Positions 52,979 to 62,935 are shown, counted from the stretch's first letter. The stretch: DNA of 64,000 nucleotides from Aestuariibacter sp. A3R04 (GCF_018860805.1 NZ_JAHKQR010000003.1:558001-622000); one strand, 5' to 3'. Notes: generated from the letters alone by a model not told the origin. Program-made: numbers and translations.

Positions 52979-53158
52979 TTAATTGCGAGCATAGGAATTG
53001 ACGTATATTGAGCGTTCTTCAAATGCGGGAATATGCGCAAGCCTCACAATAACTAAGACATCAGAAATGGTGTCAGGGGAAAGGGATTTCACCCATTTTT
53101 CAGCGGTTAAAACCGAGATGTATTCATAGCCGTGAACACCAGCGGCAGTGTTCCCCGT
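52979..53158 (-). pseudogene. Fragment of a desuccinylase/aspartoacylase paralogue
   Basis: A 59-codon stretch starts within three bases of the stop codon of the GAF-GGDEF-EAL gene and ends in TAA at 52979. It encodes AAGVHGYEYISVLTAEKW, LSPDTISDVLVIVRLAH and IPAFEERSIYVNS, closely matching residues about 80-130 of the intact protein encoded at 45028-46116, including the zinc-binding HGYE, with scattered substitutions. It has no start and loses similarity after YVN. It is a remnant of a second, diverged copy and not a recent duplication. The rest of the 345-base gap 52816-53160 is empty. Confidence 0.85.
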
Positions 53159-53160
53159 AT

Positions 53161-55503
53161 TTATTTTGTCTGCTCTTTTTGCAGTATTTCTCCGAAGTTT
53201 GACTTGTTCAGCGGTTTTGAAAGGAAATAGCCTTGCCCGTAGTCACAACCCATGTTGTTTAAAATAGTCAGTTGCTCTTCAGTTTCAATGCCCTCTGCCA
53301 CGACTTTGATGCCCAGTTTTTTGGCCATGACAATAATAGCTTCACACAGAACTTTGTCGTTACTGACTTCTGTCATAGATTTGACAAAACTACGGTCGAT
53401 TTTAATGAAGTCGGTGGGGTATTTTTTGAGGAAAGAGATGGATGAATAGCCGGTGCCGAAATCGTCCAAGGCAATACCCACTCCGGCTTGACGGAACTGA
53501 AAAAGTTTTTTTGCTACACTGAAGTTGGCTTCCATAAACAGGTTTTCTGTTATCTCCAGCAAAACCGCGTCTGAAGATAACCCCTTGCCCAGTAACACGG
53601 TTAACCAGTCCATTATATCCGGGTTAGCACTGAAGTAGTGGCTTGGAGAGGTATTGATACTCAGTTGGAGCGTGGGGCACAAGTCGCGTCGCCATTGGAT
53701 AGCATCGTCACATACTTGTTCAAATACCCAGTTGCTGATGTCAAAAATTAAGCCTGACTCCTCTGCAAGTGGAATGAATTCATCGGGGCGAATAAGGCCT
53801 TTTTCGGGGTGTTGCCATCTTATTAACGCCTCTGCTTTGGTAACTGTATTGGTTCGCAAATGCACAATGGGCTGGTATTCGAGGAAAAACTGCTCATTTT
53901 TTAACGCCTCTCTTATATCATTGAGCAATACGATGCGCTTCATGGCAGCATCCTGCATAGACTTGGTGTAGAACTGGTAACTATTCTTGCCTTGCGCTTT
54001 AGCGCCGTACATTGCTTGGTCGGCATTTTTTAAAAGGCTTGTAATGTCTTCGCCATCGTCGGGATAAAGGGTAATGCCAACGCTGGTGCTGGTGTGAACA
54101 ATTTGCTGGTTTAGCGTATAGGGCTCAGACACGTTGCGCATTAGCTTCTGCACGACTTTTTCCAGCAAAATTACATCACTCAGGCCGCCCAAAACCACAA
54201 CAAATTCGTCGCCGCCCAAGCGAGACACGGTATCTTCTTTGCGCAATGCGTTCTCTATGCGTTGTGCGCATTCAACGAGTAACACATCGCCAGTGTCATG
54301 ACCCAGAGAGTCGTTAACATCTTTAAAGTTGTCGAGGTCCAGAAAAAGTACTGCGACTTTTGTTTTTTCCCGTTGTGCTGCTTTCAATGCCAGGTTTAAA
54401 TGATCTTCCATCAGGTTGCGATTGGGTAATCCTGTGAGAACGTCAAAATTTGCCTGCCGCCAAATAAGCTGATTCGCCCGTTCGCGTTCAATTGCAATAC
54501 TTGCAATATGGGCAAATTGCTCAATTTGATTGATTTGTTCTGATGTGGGGCTTGATGGCGTGGAATGGTATATAGCAAACGTACCAAGCGCTTCTCCACT
54601 AGCGCCACGAATAGGCTGTGACCAGCACGAACCCAACTTTGCCTGTGCAGCAATATCACTCCAAGCTTCCCAGTATGGGTGTGTAGTGATGTCTTCTACA
54701 ATAGTCAGCGCATTGCTGTACGCTGTATTACCGCAGGAACCCACGCCTGGCCCAACAACAACACCGTCGATGGCATCATTGTAAAACTGCGGTAACGAGG
54801 GGGCCGCGCCCAGACGCAACCGGTTACCTTCGAGCAGTAAAATACTACAGAACATGTTTGAGTATTCGTGTTCTACGGCATCTACAATATTGTGCAATAC
54901 CGTGCCTAGCGTATCTGACGAGACAATTTTTTCCAGAATGGCACTGCGAACGCGTGTGAGTTTTCGCGTTTCTTCCACCTGTTTTTCATAGCCTCTGAGT
55001 GTTTCGTTGGCCTGGATAATTTCTTGCCGTACTAATTCCGATTCTACAATATTGGCCAAGTCTTTTAACTGCGCAAGCTGCTCGTCGGTGAACGTTTTCT
55101 TGTGCGAGTCAAACACACATAGCGCCCCTAATGCGTAGCCGTTTAAGGTTAACTTCACACCAGCATAAAACCGAATATTTGGCTGGCCAGTGACAAACGG
55201 GTTGTTAGCAAAGCGATTGTCTAAGCGCGTATCGGCTATCACCAGGTGTTCCTCTTGCGCAATGGTATGTACGCAGAAAGAGTCACACTTTGGCGATTCA
55301 CGCAGGGCTAAATTAACACGGGATTTGAGCCACTGTCGTTCGCTATCGATAAACGTGATTGCAGCATATTCACAGTTGAAAAAGTGCTGTGCCAAGCGGG
55401 TGATTCGATCAAAACGTTCTTCAGGCTCAGAATCTAAAATATTGAGCTTGTGTAATGCTTTTATCCTGTCGTATTCGTCTTTCGAACCTGCTGGATTACT
55501 CAA
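53161..55503 (-). CDS. GAF-GAF-GGDEF-EAL cyclic-di-GMP signalling protein
   Basis: This 780-residue cytoplasmic protein has two GAF domains (about 20-165 and 185-335), a GGDEF domain with intact RLGGDEF near residue 430, and an EAL domain beginning with EALIRW near 558 and closing with GQGYFLSKPL. Both catalytic motifs look intact (NTSPSHY, DDFGTGYSS and KIDRSF in EAL), so it may both make and cleave cyclic-di-GMP, or use one site as sensor. The start is TTG, with GAGGAA just upstream. There are no membrane segments; the GAF domains are the likely ligand or redox sensors. A desuccinylase remnant begins directly after the stop. Confidence 0.9.
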   Translation of the reverse strand: MSNPAGSKDEYDRIKALHKLNILDSEPEERFDRITRLAQHFFNCEYAAITFIDSERQWLKSRVNLALRESPKCDSFCVHTIAQEEHLVIADTRLDNRFANNPFVTGQPNIRFYAGVKLTLNGYALGALCVFDSHKKTFTDEQLAQLKDLANIVESELVRQEIIQANETLRGYEKQVEETRKLTRVRSAILEKIVSSDTLGTVLHNIVDAVEHEYSNMFCSILLLEGNRLRLGAAPSLPQFYNDAIDGVVVGPGVGSCGNTAYSNALTIVEDITTHPYWEAWSDIAAQAKLGSCWSQPIRGASGEALGTFAIYHSTPSSPTSEQINQIEQFAHIASIAIERERANQLIWRQANFDVLTGLPNRNLMEDHLNLALKAAQREKTKVAVLFLDLDNFKDVNDSLGHDTGDVLLVECAQRIENALRKEDTVSRLGGDEFVVVLGGLSDVILLEKVVQKLMRNVSEPYTLNQQIVHTSTSVGITLYPDDGEDITSLLKNADQAMYGAKAQGKNSYQFYTKSMQDAAMKRIVLLNDIREALKNEQFFLEYQPIVHLRTNTVTKAEALIRWQHPEKGLIRPDEFIPLAEESGLIFDISNWVFEQVCDDAIQWRRDLCPTLQLSINTSPSHYFSANPDIMDWLTVLLGKGLSSDAVLLEITENLFMEANFSVAKKLFQFRQAGVGIALDDFGTGYSSISFLKKYPTDFIKIDRSFVKSMTEVSNDKVLCEAIIVMAKKLGIKVVAEGIETEEQLTILNNMGCDYGQGYFLSKPLNKSNFGEILQKEQTK

Positions 55504-55802
55504 ACAAGCTTCCTCTTTTATTAACTGACCGTGTTAAGTATGCGTTATTTTTTGTAATTTGCGTAATAGATAACTCAGACGAGCCGTGTAGCAATGTTGA
55601 CGGTATGAGTGCGGCGTTGAGAAAGTAAGGCCGAACTGTTTGCAGCGTGTTAGGAAGTATCCCCTGGCATCTAACAGCAGCCAGGGATGAACGGTAAGAA
55701 AACGAGACGCCACGCGGGCGTCTTTAGAACAATAATTGGTGAATCTTTCAGCTAATGTGCCAGCAATCACACAATGAATGGCTGGCAGCAATTATGCGTT
55801 TT
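55504..55802. other. Intergenic region between receptor and cyclic-di-GMP gene
   Basis: The 299 bases after the receptor hold an imperfect hairpin with CCCTGG...CCAGGG arms (around 55669-55694) that may be a weak terminator, but no reliable coding region. A TTG-started frame of 85 codons at 55534-55791 has no ribosome site and was not accepted. Confidence 0.4.
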
Positions 55803-58721
55803 TCAGAAAGTGGCTCTGGCACCAAGCACATATCGCGCACCCGGATCTTCAATGCCGCCAAACCGGCTGGCAAATCGTCCGGAGCGTTTAACGAAAGAAT
55901 TGGTTAAATTCGTCCCTTCGATAAATACCTGATAGTTTTCACCAATGTTCCAGGCAATACGGGCATCGAGCTGGTCAAAATCGTCGGTGAAAATAGGCTC
56001 TGCACCTTGGCGGCCGCTAAAGAAACGATCGCGGTTATTGTAGGCAAGCCGCGCTTCTATTGTGCCATCGTCATAGTAAACCACAAAGTTCTGCGAGTCA
56101 CTTAAGCCAGGCAGGGCAACCGCGGCGTCGATGAGTTCGTTACCCACTTCATCATCAGAACTGACGTACGTTAAATTGGCGCTTACACCGACGTATTGCA
56201 GCAAGCCTGGCAGTGTATCGAAAACGTGCTGAAATGAAATCTCGACACCGTCTACAACGGTGGAGTTCAGGTTACGCGGGCGGTTGATGTCCAAGTAGAT
56301 AGTATCGCCATCAATATTGCTGCGATCTTCGGTCACCTCGTCTAAGCGGTTGCCAGGCGGCAGTGTTAAGCCTTCGCGCATCTCTTGCTGTGCAATGAAG
56401 GCTGAGACATCTTTTCTGAAAACGCCGGCGCTGATCACGGATGTATCTGCAAAATAGTATTCTACAGACATATCGATATTGTCTGACAAAAACGGGTCAA
56501 GATCCGGGTTGCCCGCGGACCCTGTCAGGCTGGACAATCGCAATTCTGGCGCGGTATTAATACCTGGGTTTAAGTCGGTAAGGTTAGGGCGAGTGAGTGA
56601 CTTAGAGTAAGACGCCCGCACTACCACCTGGTCAGTGACGTTCAGTTTCGCTGTCACCGATGGCAAAAATTCATCATAATCTTCAGTTTGTTCGATAAAC
56701 TGGGCAGGTAAACGGGTACTTAGCAATACATCTGGGCGTGTTGGATCAGGGAAAATAGTTTCAAAGGGTTCAGCGAATGCCTCAGACGTAGTTTCGGTTT
56801 TTGTGTAGCGAAAGCCAACATTTACCGTCAGCCCCATGTCAGCGACTTCACCTGTTAGCTTCGCATTGGCATATACTGCCATTGTTTCTTCACCAATGAT
56901 GAAGGCATTTCTTGGTACATCGATGGCGTTAAAACCTACACCGCCGTCAGCGCGAGGATTAGCAGGGTCTAATCCTAAGCGCGCTGCACTGGTGCCAGGA
57001 GGCAAACCATTCAGGCTATCGCGTAACGCCAGCGCTTCTGCGGATTCCAGATAATCAATTACCGCTTCAGGATCATATGCCAGGTACTGCGAGGGCGCAT
57101 CTATGTTTATTGCGTCCAGGAAATTGTCATTGTTTTTGAGTGAAAACAGACTCGCTGGCAGGGGAATTTGCCCCTGCAGATAGGCGTTGTTGATGCCATT
57201 GCCGCCGCCAGGTGTGCGCGCATCTGAACGGGTCTTTTCCTGATCGGCGTAATAGGCGCCAAAGGTAATATTTTCAAGTACGCCTGTGTCAATATACCAT
57301 TCAAAGTCAGAACGAAGCTCGAGAATTTTATCTGTACTGCCCTGGCCTTCACGGGTACCAAACCAAGAATAGGTGTCGTTTGGATCTGGCGCTAAAATTT
57401 CGTCGCCAACAATGCGATCGAGGCTGTTGATCACGCCATCGCCATTTAGATCAGTATCGGCCAACTCAAATTCAAAGTTTTGGAACGTCGGGGCATCGCT
57501 ACTTTGAGTAAAATCAAAACGCTGCACAGCTTCTGGGCCGGCCACCACAAAGAAGAAATCATCTCCGGCAGAATCGTCTTCTGCCTCAGAGTAGGAGGCA
57601 TCAAACGCAGCACTGATGTTGTCTGTAATGTCCCAATTAAAATTAACACCGATTTGCCAGACTTGCGATGCTCTGTTGTCTTCTATCGCAGCCTGGAAAG
57701 GGCGACCAATTTGATCCCATCCTACGAGAATGTTGTTCTCATCGGTTATTGCATTATTGTAAGTTGCCCGCTCGTTAAACATAAAATTATGCGTGGTCTG
57801 ATTAGAAATATCGAAATCACTATATAACCCGTCAATGGTTAGCATGGCATCGTCGCTTACCTGATACTGGAATACACCGGTAAGACCAATACGGTCGCGC
57901 TGCTGTTCTTGCCTTGCGAACCTAATTTGTTGTTGGTGAAGATATTGTCCCGCACCATTTCCGGTGCCATCAGCAAACAGCACTGAAGCCTGCTCTTCGT
58001 TTATCTCCGGGCCAACGAAGGGGCCTGAAAAAACTGCATCCTGGGCTGATTTTCGTTTTTGATAAGACAAAGATATCAGCGCACCCATGGTGTCATCAGC
58101 AAAGGTGTTACTGAATAAACCAAAGAACTGAGGTGCCACTTCGCCGGAGTTATCTTCATAAACGGCCCGGGTACTAAGTACGGTTTTTTGTTCGCCAATG
58201 CTTAGTGGTTTTTGCAATTGTAAATCGATAGTTGAGCCTATACCGCCGGCTTGCAAGTGCGAGGGTGCTGATTTGTATACATCGGCACCACCAATTAGCT
58301 CTGCACCAAGTAAGTCGAAACGAAAATTGCGGCCTGCTGTGTCGGTAGCCAGTCGGCGTCCACCGACTAAAACAGAGTTGAAGTTAGGGCCGAAACCCCG
58401 CACAGTAACTTGAGAACCTTCACCACCAGCGCGGTCGATAGACACACCCGGAATACGCTGCAATGACTCCGCGACATTTGTGTCCGGGAATTTACCGATG
58501 TCTTCGGCAACAATGCTATCTAACACTTCATCGCTGTTTTTCTTGCGGTTTAAACTTTGGCTTAGACTGGCGCGAATACCGCGCACTTGAATGGTTTCTA
58601 TAGCGTCATCTTCATTTGCGGTGGTTTGTGCAAACGCTGTCCCACCAGTTAAAGACTGAGCCACAGCAATAGCAATCGCTGTATTTTTTAACAGGGAATT
58701 ATGTGTCATTTTGGTTTTCAT
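55803..58721 (-). CDS. TonB-dependent receptor, carbohydrate-type (TIGR01782)
   Basis: This 972-residue receptor starts at 58721, where GGAGG and AAAAGG lie just upstream and a signal peptide ending GTAFAQ follows. The plug has RGIRASLSQSLNRKKNSDEVLDSI, EDIGKFPDTNVAESLQRIPGVSIDR, VRGFGPNFNSVLVGGRR and SAPSHLQAGGIGSTIDLQ, typical of TIGR01782 receptors that import oligosaccharides in marine and plant-associated bacteria. The barrel ends in terminal Phe. The plug GGIGSTIDL and the EDIGKFP motif are strong. A near-palindrome at 58780-58794 may be a LacI-family operator. No glycoside hydrolase gene adjoins it. Confidence 0.93.
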   Translation of the reverse strand: MKTKMTHNSLLKNTAIAIAVAQSLTGGTAFAQTTANEDDAIETIQVRGIRASLSQSLNRKKNSDEVLDSIVAEDIGKFPDTNVAESLQRIPGVSIDRAGGEGSQVTVRGFGPNFNSVLVGGRRLATDTAGRNFRFDLLGAELIGGADVYKSAPSHLQAGGIGSTIDLQLQKPLSIGEQKTVLSTRAVYEDNSGEVAPQFFGLFSNTFADDTMGALISLSYQKRKSAQDAVFSGPFVGPEINEEQASVLFADGTGNGAGQYLHQQQIRFARQEQQRDRIGLTGVFQYQVSDDAMLTIDGLYSDFDISNQTTHNFMFNERATYNNAITDENNILVGWDQIGRPFQAAIEDNRASQVWQIGVNFNWDITDNISAAFDASYSEAEDDSAGDDFFFVVAGPEAVQRFDFTQSSDAPTFQNFEFELADTDLNGDGVINSLDRIVGDEILAPDPNDTYSWFGTREGQGSTDKILELRSDFEWYIDTGVLENITFGAYYADQEKTRSDARTPGGGNGINNAYLQGQIPLPASLFSLKNNDNFLDAINIDAPSQYLAYDPEAVIDYLESAEALALRDSLNGLPPGTSAARLGLDPANPRADGGVGFNAIDVPRNAFIIGEETMAVYANAKLTGEVADMGLTVNVGFRYTKTETTSEAFAEPFETIFPDPTRPDVLLSTRLPAQFIEQTEDYDEFLPSVTAKLNVTDQVVVRASYSKSLTRPNLTDLNPGINTAPELRLSSLTGSAGNPDLDPFLSDNIDMSVEYYFADTSVISAGVFRKDVSAFIAQQEMREGLTLPPGNRLDEVTEDRSNIDGDTIYLDINRPRNLNSTVVDGVEISFQHVFDTLPGLLQYVGVSANLTYVSSDDEVGNELIDAAVALPGLSDSQNFVVYYDDGTIEARLAYNNRDRFFSGRQGAEPIFTDDFDQLDARIAWNIGENYQVFIEGTNLTNSFVKRSGRFASRFGGIEDPGARYVLGARATF

Positions 58722-59427
58722 CGCCTTTTGAGCCTCCTGAGCCCGCCATCCGAAATTGTATACATCCCAATTGCCTGCTTGAAACCTGTTTCCATGTGAG
58801 TACAGGTCAGACAATTATATCAAAGTTGTTCTTTTTGTTATCATGGTATTTATTTAAACATATTATGTTTGCGGTTAAAACAAAAAAATAACAAAAAACA
58901 AACAAGGGTGATACGAAGAAGGGGCGAGCGTGCTTGTAGCGGGAAATAACTAAAGAGAATATGCAGTCTGTGTAGTACAAAAAAGAAGCGCAAAAAAACA
59001 AATCATGCAATATCGACTGCTTGACGAAACGCCCATTGATATGACGCCCAGATGTTTTGAGCCGTGTGATTCTCCTCATCTCGTTCACGAAATGGTGAAA
59101 ACGGGTTTGGGCTTGGTCAGCACCCGATTCAAAGTGCTTGTATTTTATGCAAGTGGTCAACTCATAAAAGCAATATTAGGTTTACAGCAAACGCAATTTA
59201 TTCGTCCAGGTTGCAGATACGCTTGAAATCAGGCCGGGAAAAATAAACAAATAAGGAATGATATCTTTGTACAGCGGGAAGGTTTTAGGGGATGAATGGC
59301 AAAGGAAACGAGAATTTTTTCGAAGAATGTGACGATCAAAGGGTATAGTGTCAGGCCTCTCGCCTTTAGGGGCGAAAGGCCATGAAACTGTACTTTTTTA
59401 GCAGTAGGTTGCTAACCTTTTTTCAGC
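58722..59427. other. 706-base intergenic region upstream of the carbohydrate-type receptor
   Basis: This is the largest gene-free stretch here. The left end is the receptor promoter region with the candidate operator at 58780. The middle (58830-58990) is strongly A/T-rich. Frames on both strands exist but have poor composition and no ribosome site. Near 59355-59382 an imperfect hairpin, GGCCTCTCGCC...GGCGAAAGGCC with one mismatch, may end the DUF3718 transcript (minus), though the U-tract is weak. Confidence 0.45.
58780..58794. promoter_or_regulatory. Candidate LacI-family operator
   Basis: TGAAACCTGTTTCCA is a near-palindrome (GAAAC...GTTTC arms) like the operators of LacI-type sugar repressors. 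It lies 59 bases upstream of the receptor's start codon. The assignment is by pattern only. Confidence 0.45.
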
Positions 59428-59907
59428 TTATTCCGCTGAAGTACGAACTATTACGTTGTCTGCGCTGTACTCGCGAACAAAATCGTTCAATGATTTGTAA
59501 TTGCAGATAATACTTTCGCCTTCTAAACCGAATTTTGCCAGGGCAGCTTCTTTACCTGAAGACAGTGCTTCAAGACAGGCCTGAGATGCAATATCGCGAT
59601 TTTTTGCAACAAGCGCAATGGTTCTGGCTTCAGCAGTGTTATCTGCAGGTGTTTCTTTCGTTTTATACATATTCGCAAAAGTGTGCAAAGTCACGCCGTT
59701 ACAACGTACTGATGCAGCAAACTCTTCAGAGTTTAAGCCTTTGCTGCGAACCAATCGCAATGCCTGCTGATAACCTTCATTTGCAGCTGTTAAGCACGCT
59801 TGAGTTTCGATGTTGTCGTTCAGAGGTTTTAGAACAAGGCTTTTGGCGAATGTTTGTGTAGCAGCAACAGATAATGTTAAAGCGAGAGCGACAGTAGACA
59901 GTTTCAT
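59428..59907 (-). CDS. DUF3718-type secreted protein
   Basis: This 159-residue exported protein has a signal peptide ending TFAK (about residue 22). Two similar repeats follow, each with an ETQACLTAANEGYQQALRL or IASQACLEALSSGKEAAL helix and a second cysteine about 30 residues later (VRCNGV, IICNYKSL), so four cysteines could form two disulphides. This fits the DUF3718 (PF12514) family of Alteromonadales periplasmic proteins. Function is unknown. AGGAA precedes the ATG. Confidence 0.75.
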   Translation of the reverse strand: MKLSTVALALTLSVAATQTFAKSLVLKPLNDNIETQACLTAANEGYQQALRLVRSKGLNSEEFAASVRCNGVTLHTFANMYKTKETPADNTAEARTIALVAKNRDIASQACLEALSSGKEAALAKFGLEGESIICNYKSLNDFVREYSADNVIVRTSAE

Positions 59908-60292
59908 TATTAAATTCCTATTTTGTAACTAAATTAGATATCACCGCTGTGATGTTTGTATTATCGCCTAAAAAAACCAAAAATAAAGTATTTTTTGTAA
60001 TTTAATTACAGAAAATGCGTTTTTTTCTTTATTTTTACGACAAAAATGAAATAAAATTACACTGTGAAATGTTTTCTTATAGAAAAATTTACAAAGTATG
60101 CTTTCTCGTTACAGTTGCACGCTATTGTCAGGTGGCCTGACTACACTTCCAGTGTGACTGGCAGACAAAGATCTTTCGAATCGGTGAACCGAAATGGTCC
60201 GTGGGCGTAAAAATGACGTCCCAAAGCCAAAAGCAGATGGACAAATACCTATGAACGGATCTTCACAATAACGTTGGAACAACAGGCATACG
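59908..60292. other. Intergenic region before the AI-2E family gene
   Basis: This 385-base divergent promoter region is strongly A/T-rich between 59960 and 60100. It should hold promoters for the DUF3718 gene (minus) and the AI-2E-family gene (plus). The frame at 60109-60324 on the minus strand overlaps the next gene's start and is not accepted. No clear operator was seen. Confidence 0.4.
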
Positions 60293-61441
60293 ATGGGTAA
60301 ACAATTACGACCAGGCAATAGCAACCCTCGCTCTGTGCCTTACTTGCGGGAAGCCCGTCAAACCAGGTTGCTGAGAACACTGTTAGTTCTTGCCATTATT
60401 TACACACTTTACCTTGCCAAATCGTTACTTATTCCCCTGTTGTTTTCTGCTTTGTTAGCCTTGCTGTTAAGCCCATTGGTGGCTATGGCCAGAAAGTTCT
60501 ATATTCCCAGGGCTGTTTCTGCTGCGGTATTAATGGCATTTCTTATTGCTCCGTTCAGTTTTTTGGGCATTGAGTTGGCAGAACCTGCCGAGCGGTGGAT
60601 GAAAGCCCTGCCACAAATGGCAGCAGAAGTGACTCAGGAAATAGAAGATCTCAGCGATAGTCTTAAAAATGGTGGCGTTGAGGTACTTCCCGAGCCACAG
60701 AAAGAGCGTTCGTCCTTCTTTGGTTGGTTTGACGATGACGACGCGCCGCCGGTACCCGAAGACAAACAGGAAAATTTAGTGACCGGGAAGTTAAAACAAA
60801 GTGGCATGGAAATGCTGATGACTGCCTTAGGTGGTGCACCACTGTTGCTTGCACAGCTTTTTGGTTGCCTTATTCTCATATTGTTTCTGTTGGTATTTGG
60901 CCCGGAACTGTTCAGCGTTTTCATCAAGGACTTTCCCATTGTGACAAACAAGCGTCGGGCCATTGTTATGGTTAATCACATTCAAAGAGAGCTGTCGAAT
61001 TACATCATTACTGTGAGCATTATCAACGGGTTGTTGGGTTTCATCACCGCGTTGGCGTTCACGTATTTAGGGGTTAAAGACGCCGTGCTTTGGGGGGTAC
61101 TTGTTGCACTGATGAATTTTGTGCCCTACCTTGGTGGTCTGGTGAGCTGTTCTATTCTGCTTGTGGCCGGTGCAGTGCAATTTGGTTTAGTGAGTGCGGC
61201 TTTGTTACCTGCGGCAGTGTTTTTGAGTATAAATATAGTGGAATCGCAGTTTGTCACGCCAGCCATCTTGGGAAAGAGTATGCGGGTCAACCCACTTATA
61301 ATCATTCTTTGGTTGTCAATTATGGGTTGGTTGTGGGGTGTTATTGGCGTTTTACTTGCTGTACCGGTATTAATGAGTATCAAAATTATTCTAGCTAACG
61401 TCGGCGCGCTGCCACATTGGGTAAAGCTTATTGAATCTTGA
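60293..61441 (+). CDS. AI-2E family transporter-like permease
   Basis: This 382-residue inner membrane protein has about seven to eight hydrophobic segments: a pair at about 30-65, a hydrophilic loop (about 95-170) with an acidic cluster, and five or more from about 185 to the end. The IINGLLGFITALAFTYLGV, VLWGVLVALMNFVPYLGG and ILGKSMRVNPLIIILWLSIMG segments match the AI-2E transporter family (PF01594). Members export AI-2, Na+/H+ or other solutes; the name is historical. It lies before a MacAB-like operon but is separated by 195 bases without signs of co-transcription. Confidence 0.85.
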   Translation: MGKQLRPGNSNPRSVPYLREARQTRLLRTLLVLAIIYTLYLAKSLLIPLLFSALLALLLSPLVAMARKFYIPRAVSAAVLMAFLIAPFSFLGIELAEPAERWMKALPQMAAEVTQEIEDLSDSLKNGGVEVLPEPQKERSSFFGWFDDDDAPPVPEDKQENLVTGKLKQSGMEMLMTALGGAPLLLAQLFGCLILILFLLVFGPELFSVFIKDFPIVTNKRRAIVMVNHIQRELSNYIITVSIINGLLGFITALAFTYLGVKDAVLWGVLVALMNFVPYLGGLVSCSILLVAGAVQFGLVSAALLPAAVFLSINIVESQFVTPAILGKSMRVNPLIIILWLSIMGWLWGVIGVLLAVPVLMSIKIILANVGALPHWVKLIES

Positions 61442-61636
61442 GGCCCAGAGTACGCTGACCGAGCGCTGGTTCTGTTTTCCTGCTACACACCCTGTTGCTG
61501 TTGTCATCTAAGTCTCAATAGGTCGTCTTCTGTTTCTCGTCATGAAATTTTAGCTCTTACAAAATTTTTTAAAACCTTTTGCTCAGTTCCCTCGACTTAC
61601 CCTGTGATTGTTCTTTTAGATTTCAGGATAGTGTTG

Positions 61637-62935
61637 ATGAAAATCACTGATACCAGTGGCCAGGATGTCACTCTTGCCACGCAAAAGTCTGTTAGGCCCT
61701 ACGTCATAATTACTGTGTTGTTCCTGCTTATTGTCATTGCCGCTCTGTGGGTGGTTCCGGCGATGAGCAAATGGTCGGGGTCAGATTCCTCCGTCTCTGC
61801 GCAGCGTATTCGGGTGGCCACCGTAACCCGTGGAGACTTTACCCGGGACTTGTCTGTTCAGGGCCAGGTAGTAGCCGCAGTAAGCCCAAAGTTATATAGC
61901 CCAGCCCAAGGTACCATTACCTTTGAGGTTGATGCTGGTGACAGTGTGCGCAAAGGCCAAGTGCTGGCCACCATCGAAAGTTTTGAACTGGCCAACCAAC
62001 TCAAGCAAGAGCAAGCGAGCTTGCAGGAAGCTGAAATGGCGCTGGACAGAGAAAAAATACAGGCTAAAAAACAGGCACTGGAGAATCAAAAAGCCGTGGA
62101 TCTCGCCCAGGTTGCCCTGGAGGCGGCAGATCGTGAAAAGCGGCGTGCAGATAAAGCCTATCAAAGTAATTCCATTAGCCAGATTGATTTTGAGAAGGCC
62201 CAGGACGATCTTAAAAACGCGGAGCTAGTGCATCAACATGCAGTAGAGGACGCCGCGCTGAATAAAGAGAGTCTGGCATTTGAAATTCACACTAAAGCGC
62301 TGCAAGTAGAGCGGCAGTCACTGCTGGTGGATGAACTCAGTCGCAAGGTTGAAGAACTGACAATGCGTTCTCCGGTAAACGGTATCGTAGGCAATTTGGC
62401 TGTTCAGCAGAAAAACCAGGTCACGAAGAATCAACCAATTCTCAGCGTGGTTGATTTGTCTGAATTCGAATTGGAAGTGGCAATACCAGAGAGTTATGCC
62501 GACGACCTGGCCATCGGTATGGCCGCTGAAGTAGAGCTCAACGGCGAATCGCACCGGGCGGCGCTGGTTACTATCTCGCCCGAAATCGAGAACAATCAGG
62601 TAACCGGTAGAGTGCGATTCGCCACCCTCGACGACCGAGGAAACACACTGACGCAGCCTCGGGGATTAAGACAAAACCAGCGACTCACCACCCGTATTCT
62701 TATGGAAAATAAGCAGGACGTGCTGATGGTACAGCGCGGACAGTTCCTGGAAAGTGGTAGCGGTCGCATCGCGTATCTGGTGCGAAACGGCATGGCTCAT
62801 AAAACGGCTATTACTACGGGCGCGCGCAGTCTTTCCAGTGTAGAAATTCTTTCAGGACTCGCGCCTGGCGACACCATTGTCGTGTCGGGTACTGAACAGT
62901 TTAACGGCGCCCAAACCATTCAAATTAATCAATAA
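61637..62935 (+). CDS. HlyD/MacA-type periplasmic adaptor
   Basis: This 432-residue membrane-fusion protein has an N-terminal membrane anchor (about 24-45), a lipoyl half (RGDFTRDLSVQGQVVA, SPAQGTITFEVDAGDSVRKGQVLATIES), a long coiled-coil hairpin (about 125-245, Lys/Glu/Gln-rich), the second lipoyl half (MRSPVNGIVGNL), a beta-barrel and a membrane-proximal domain ending in FNGAQTIQINQ. The start at 61637 is preferred over an upstream ATG. It is followed 30 bases later by an ABC ATPase and then a permease, the arrangement of MacAB-like tripartite efflux pumps. The substrate is unknown. Confidence 0.88.
   Translation: MKITDTSGQDVTLATQKSVRPYVIITVLFLLIVIAALWVVPAMSKWSGSDSSVSAQRIRVATVTRGDFTRDLSVQGQVVAAVSPKLYSPAQGTITFEVDAGDSVRKGQVLATIESFELANQLKQEQASLQEAEMALDREKIQAKKQALENQKAVDLAQVALEAADREKRRADKAYQSNSISQIDFEKAQDDLKNAELVHQHAVEDAALNKESLAFEIHTKALQVERQSLLVDELSRKVEELTMRSPVNGIVGNLAVQQKNQVTKNQPILSVVDLSEFELEVAIPESYADDLAIGMAAEVELNGESHRAALVTISPEIENNQVTGRVRFATLDDRGNTLTQPRGLRQNQRLTTRILMENKQDVLMVQRGQFLESGSGRIAYLVRNGMAHKTAITTGARSLSSVEILSGLAPGDTIVVSGTEQFNGAQTIQINQ

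Noticed and set aside
55534-55791. 85-codon minus-strand frame after the carbohydrate-type receptor
   Set aside because: The start would be TTG with no ribosome site, and composition is unlike the neighbouring proteins.
58807-59160. 117-codon minus-strand frame in the A/T-rich upstream region
   Set aside because: Biased composition rich in Phe/Asn/Lys and no ribosome site; explained by base composition.
59005-59226. 73-codon plus-strand frame in the same gap
   Set aside because: It overlaps the frame above on the other strand; neither has support from signals or a known family.
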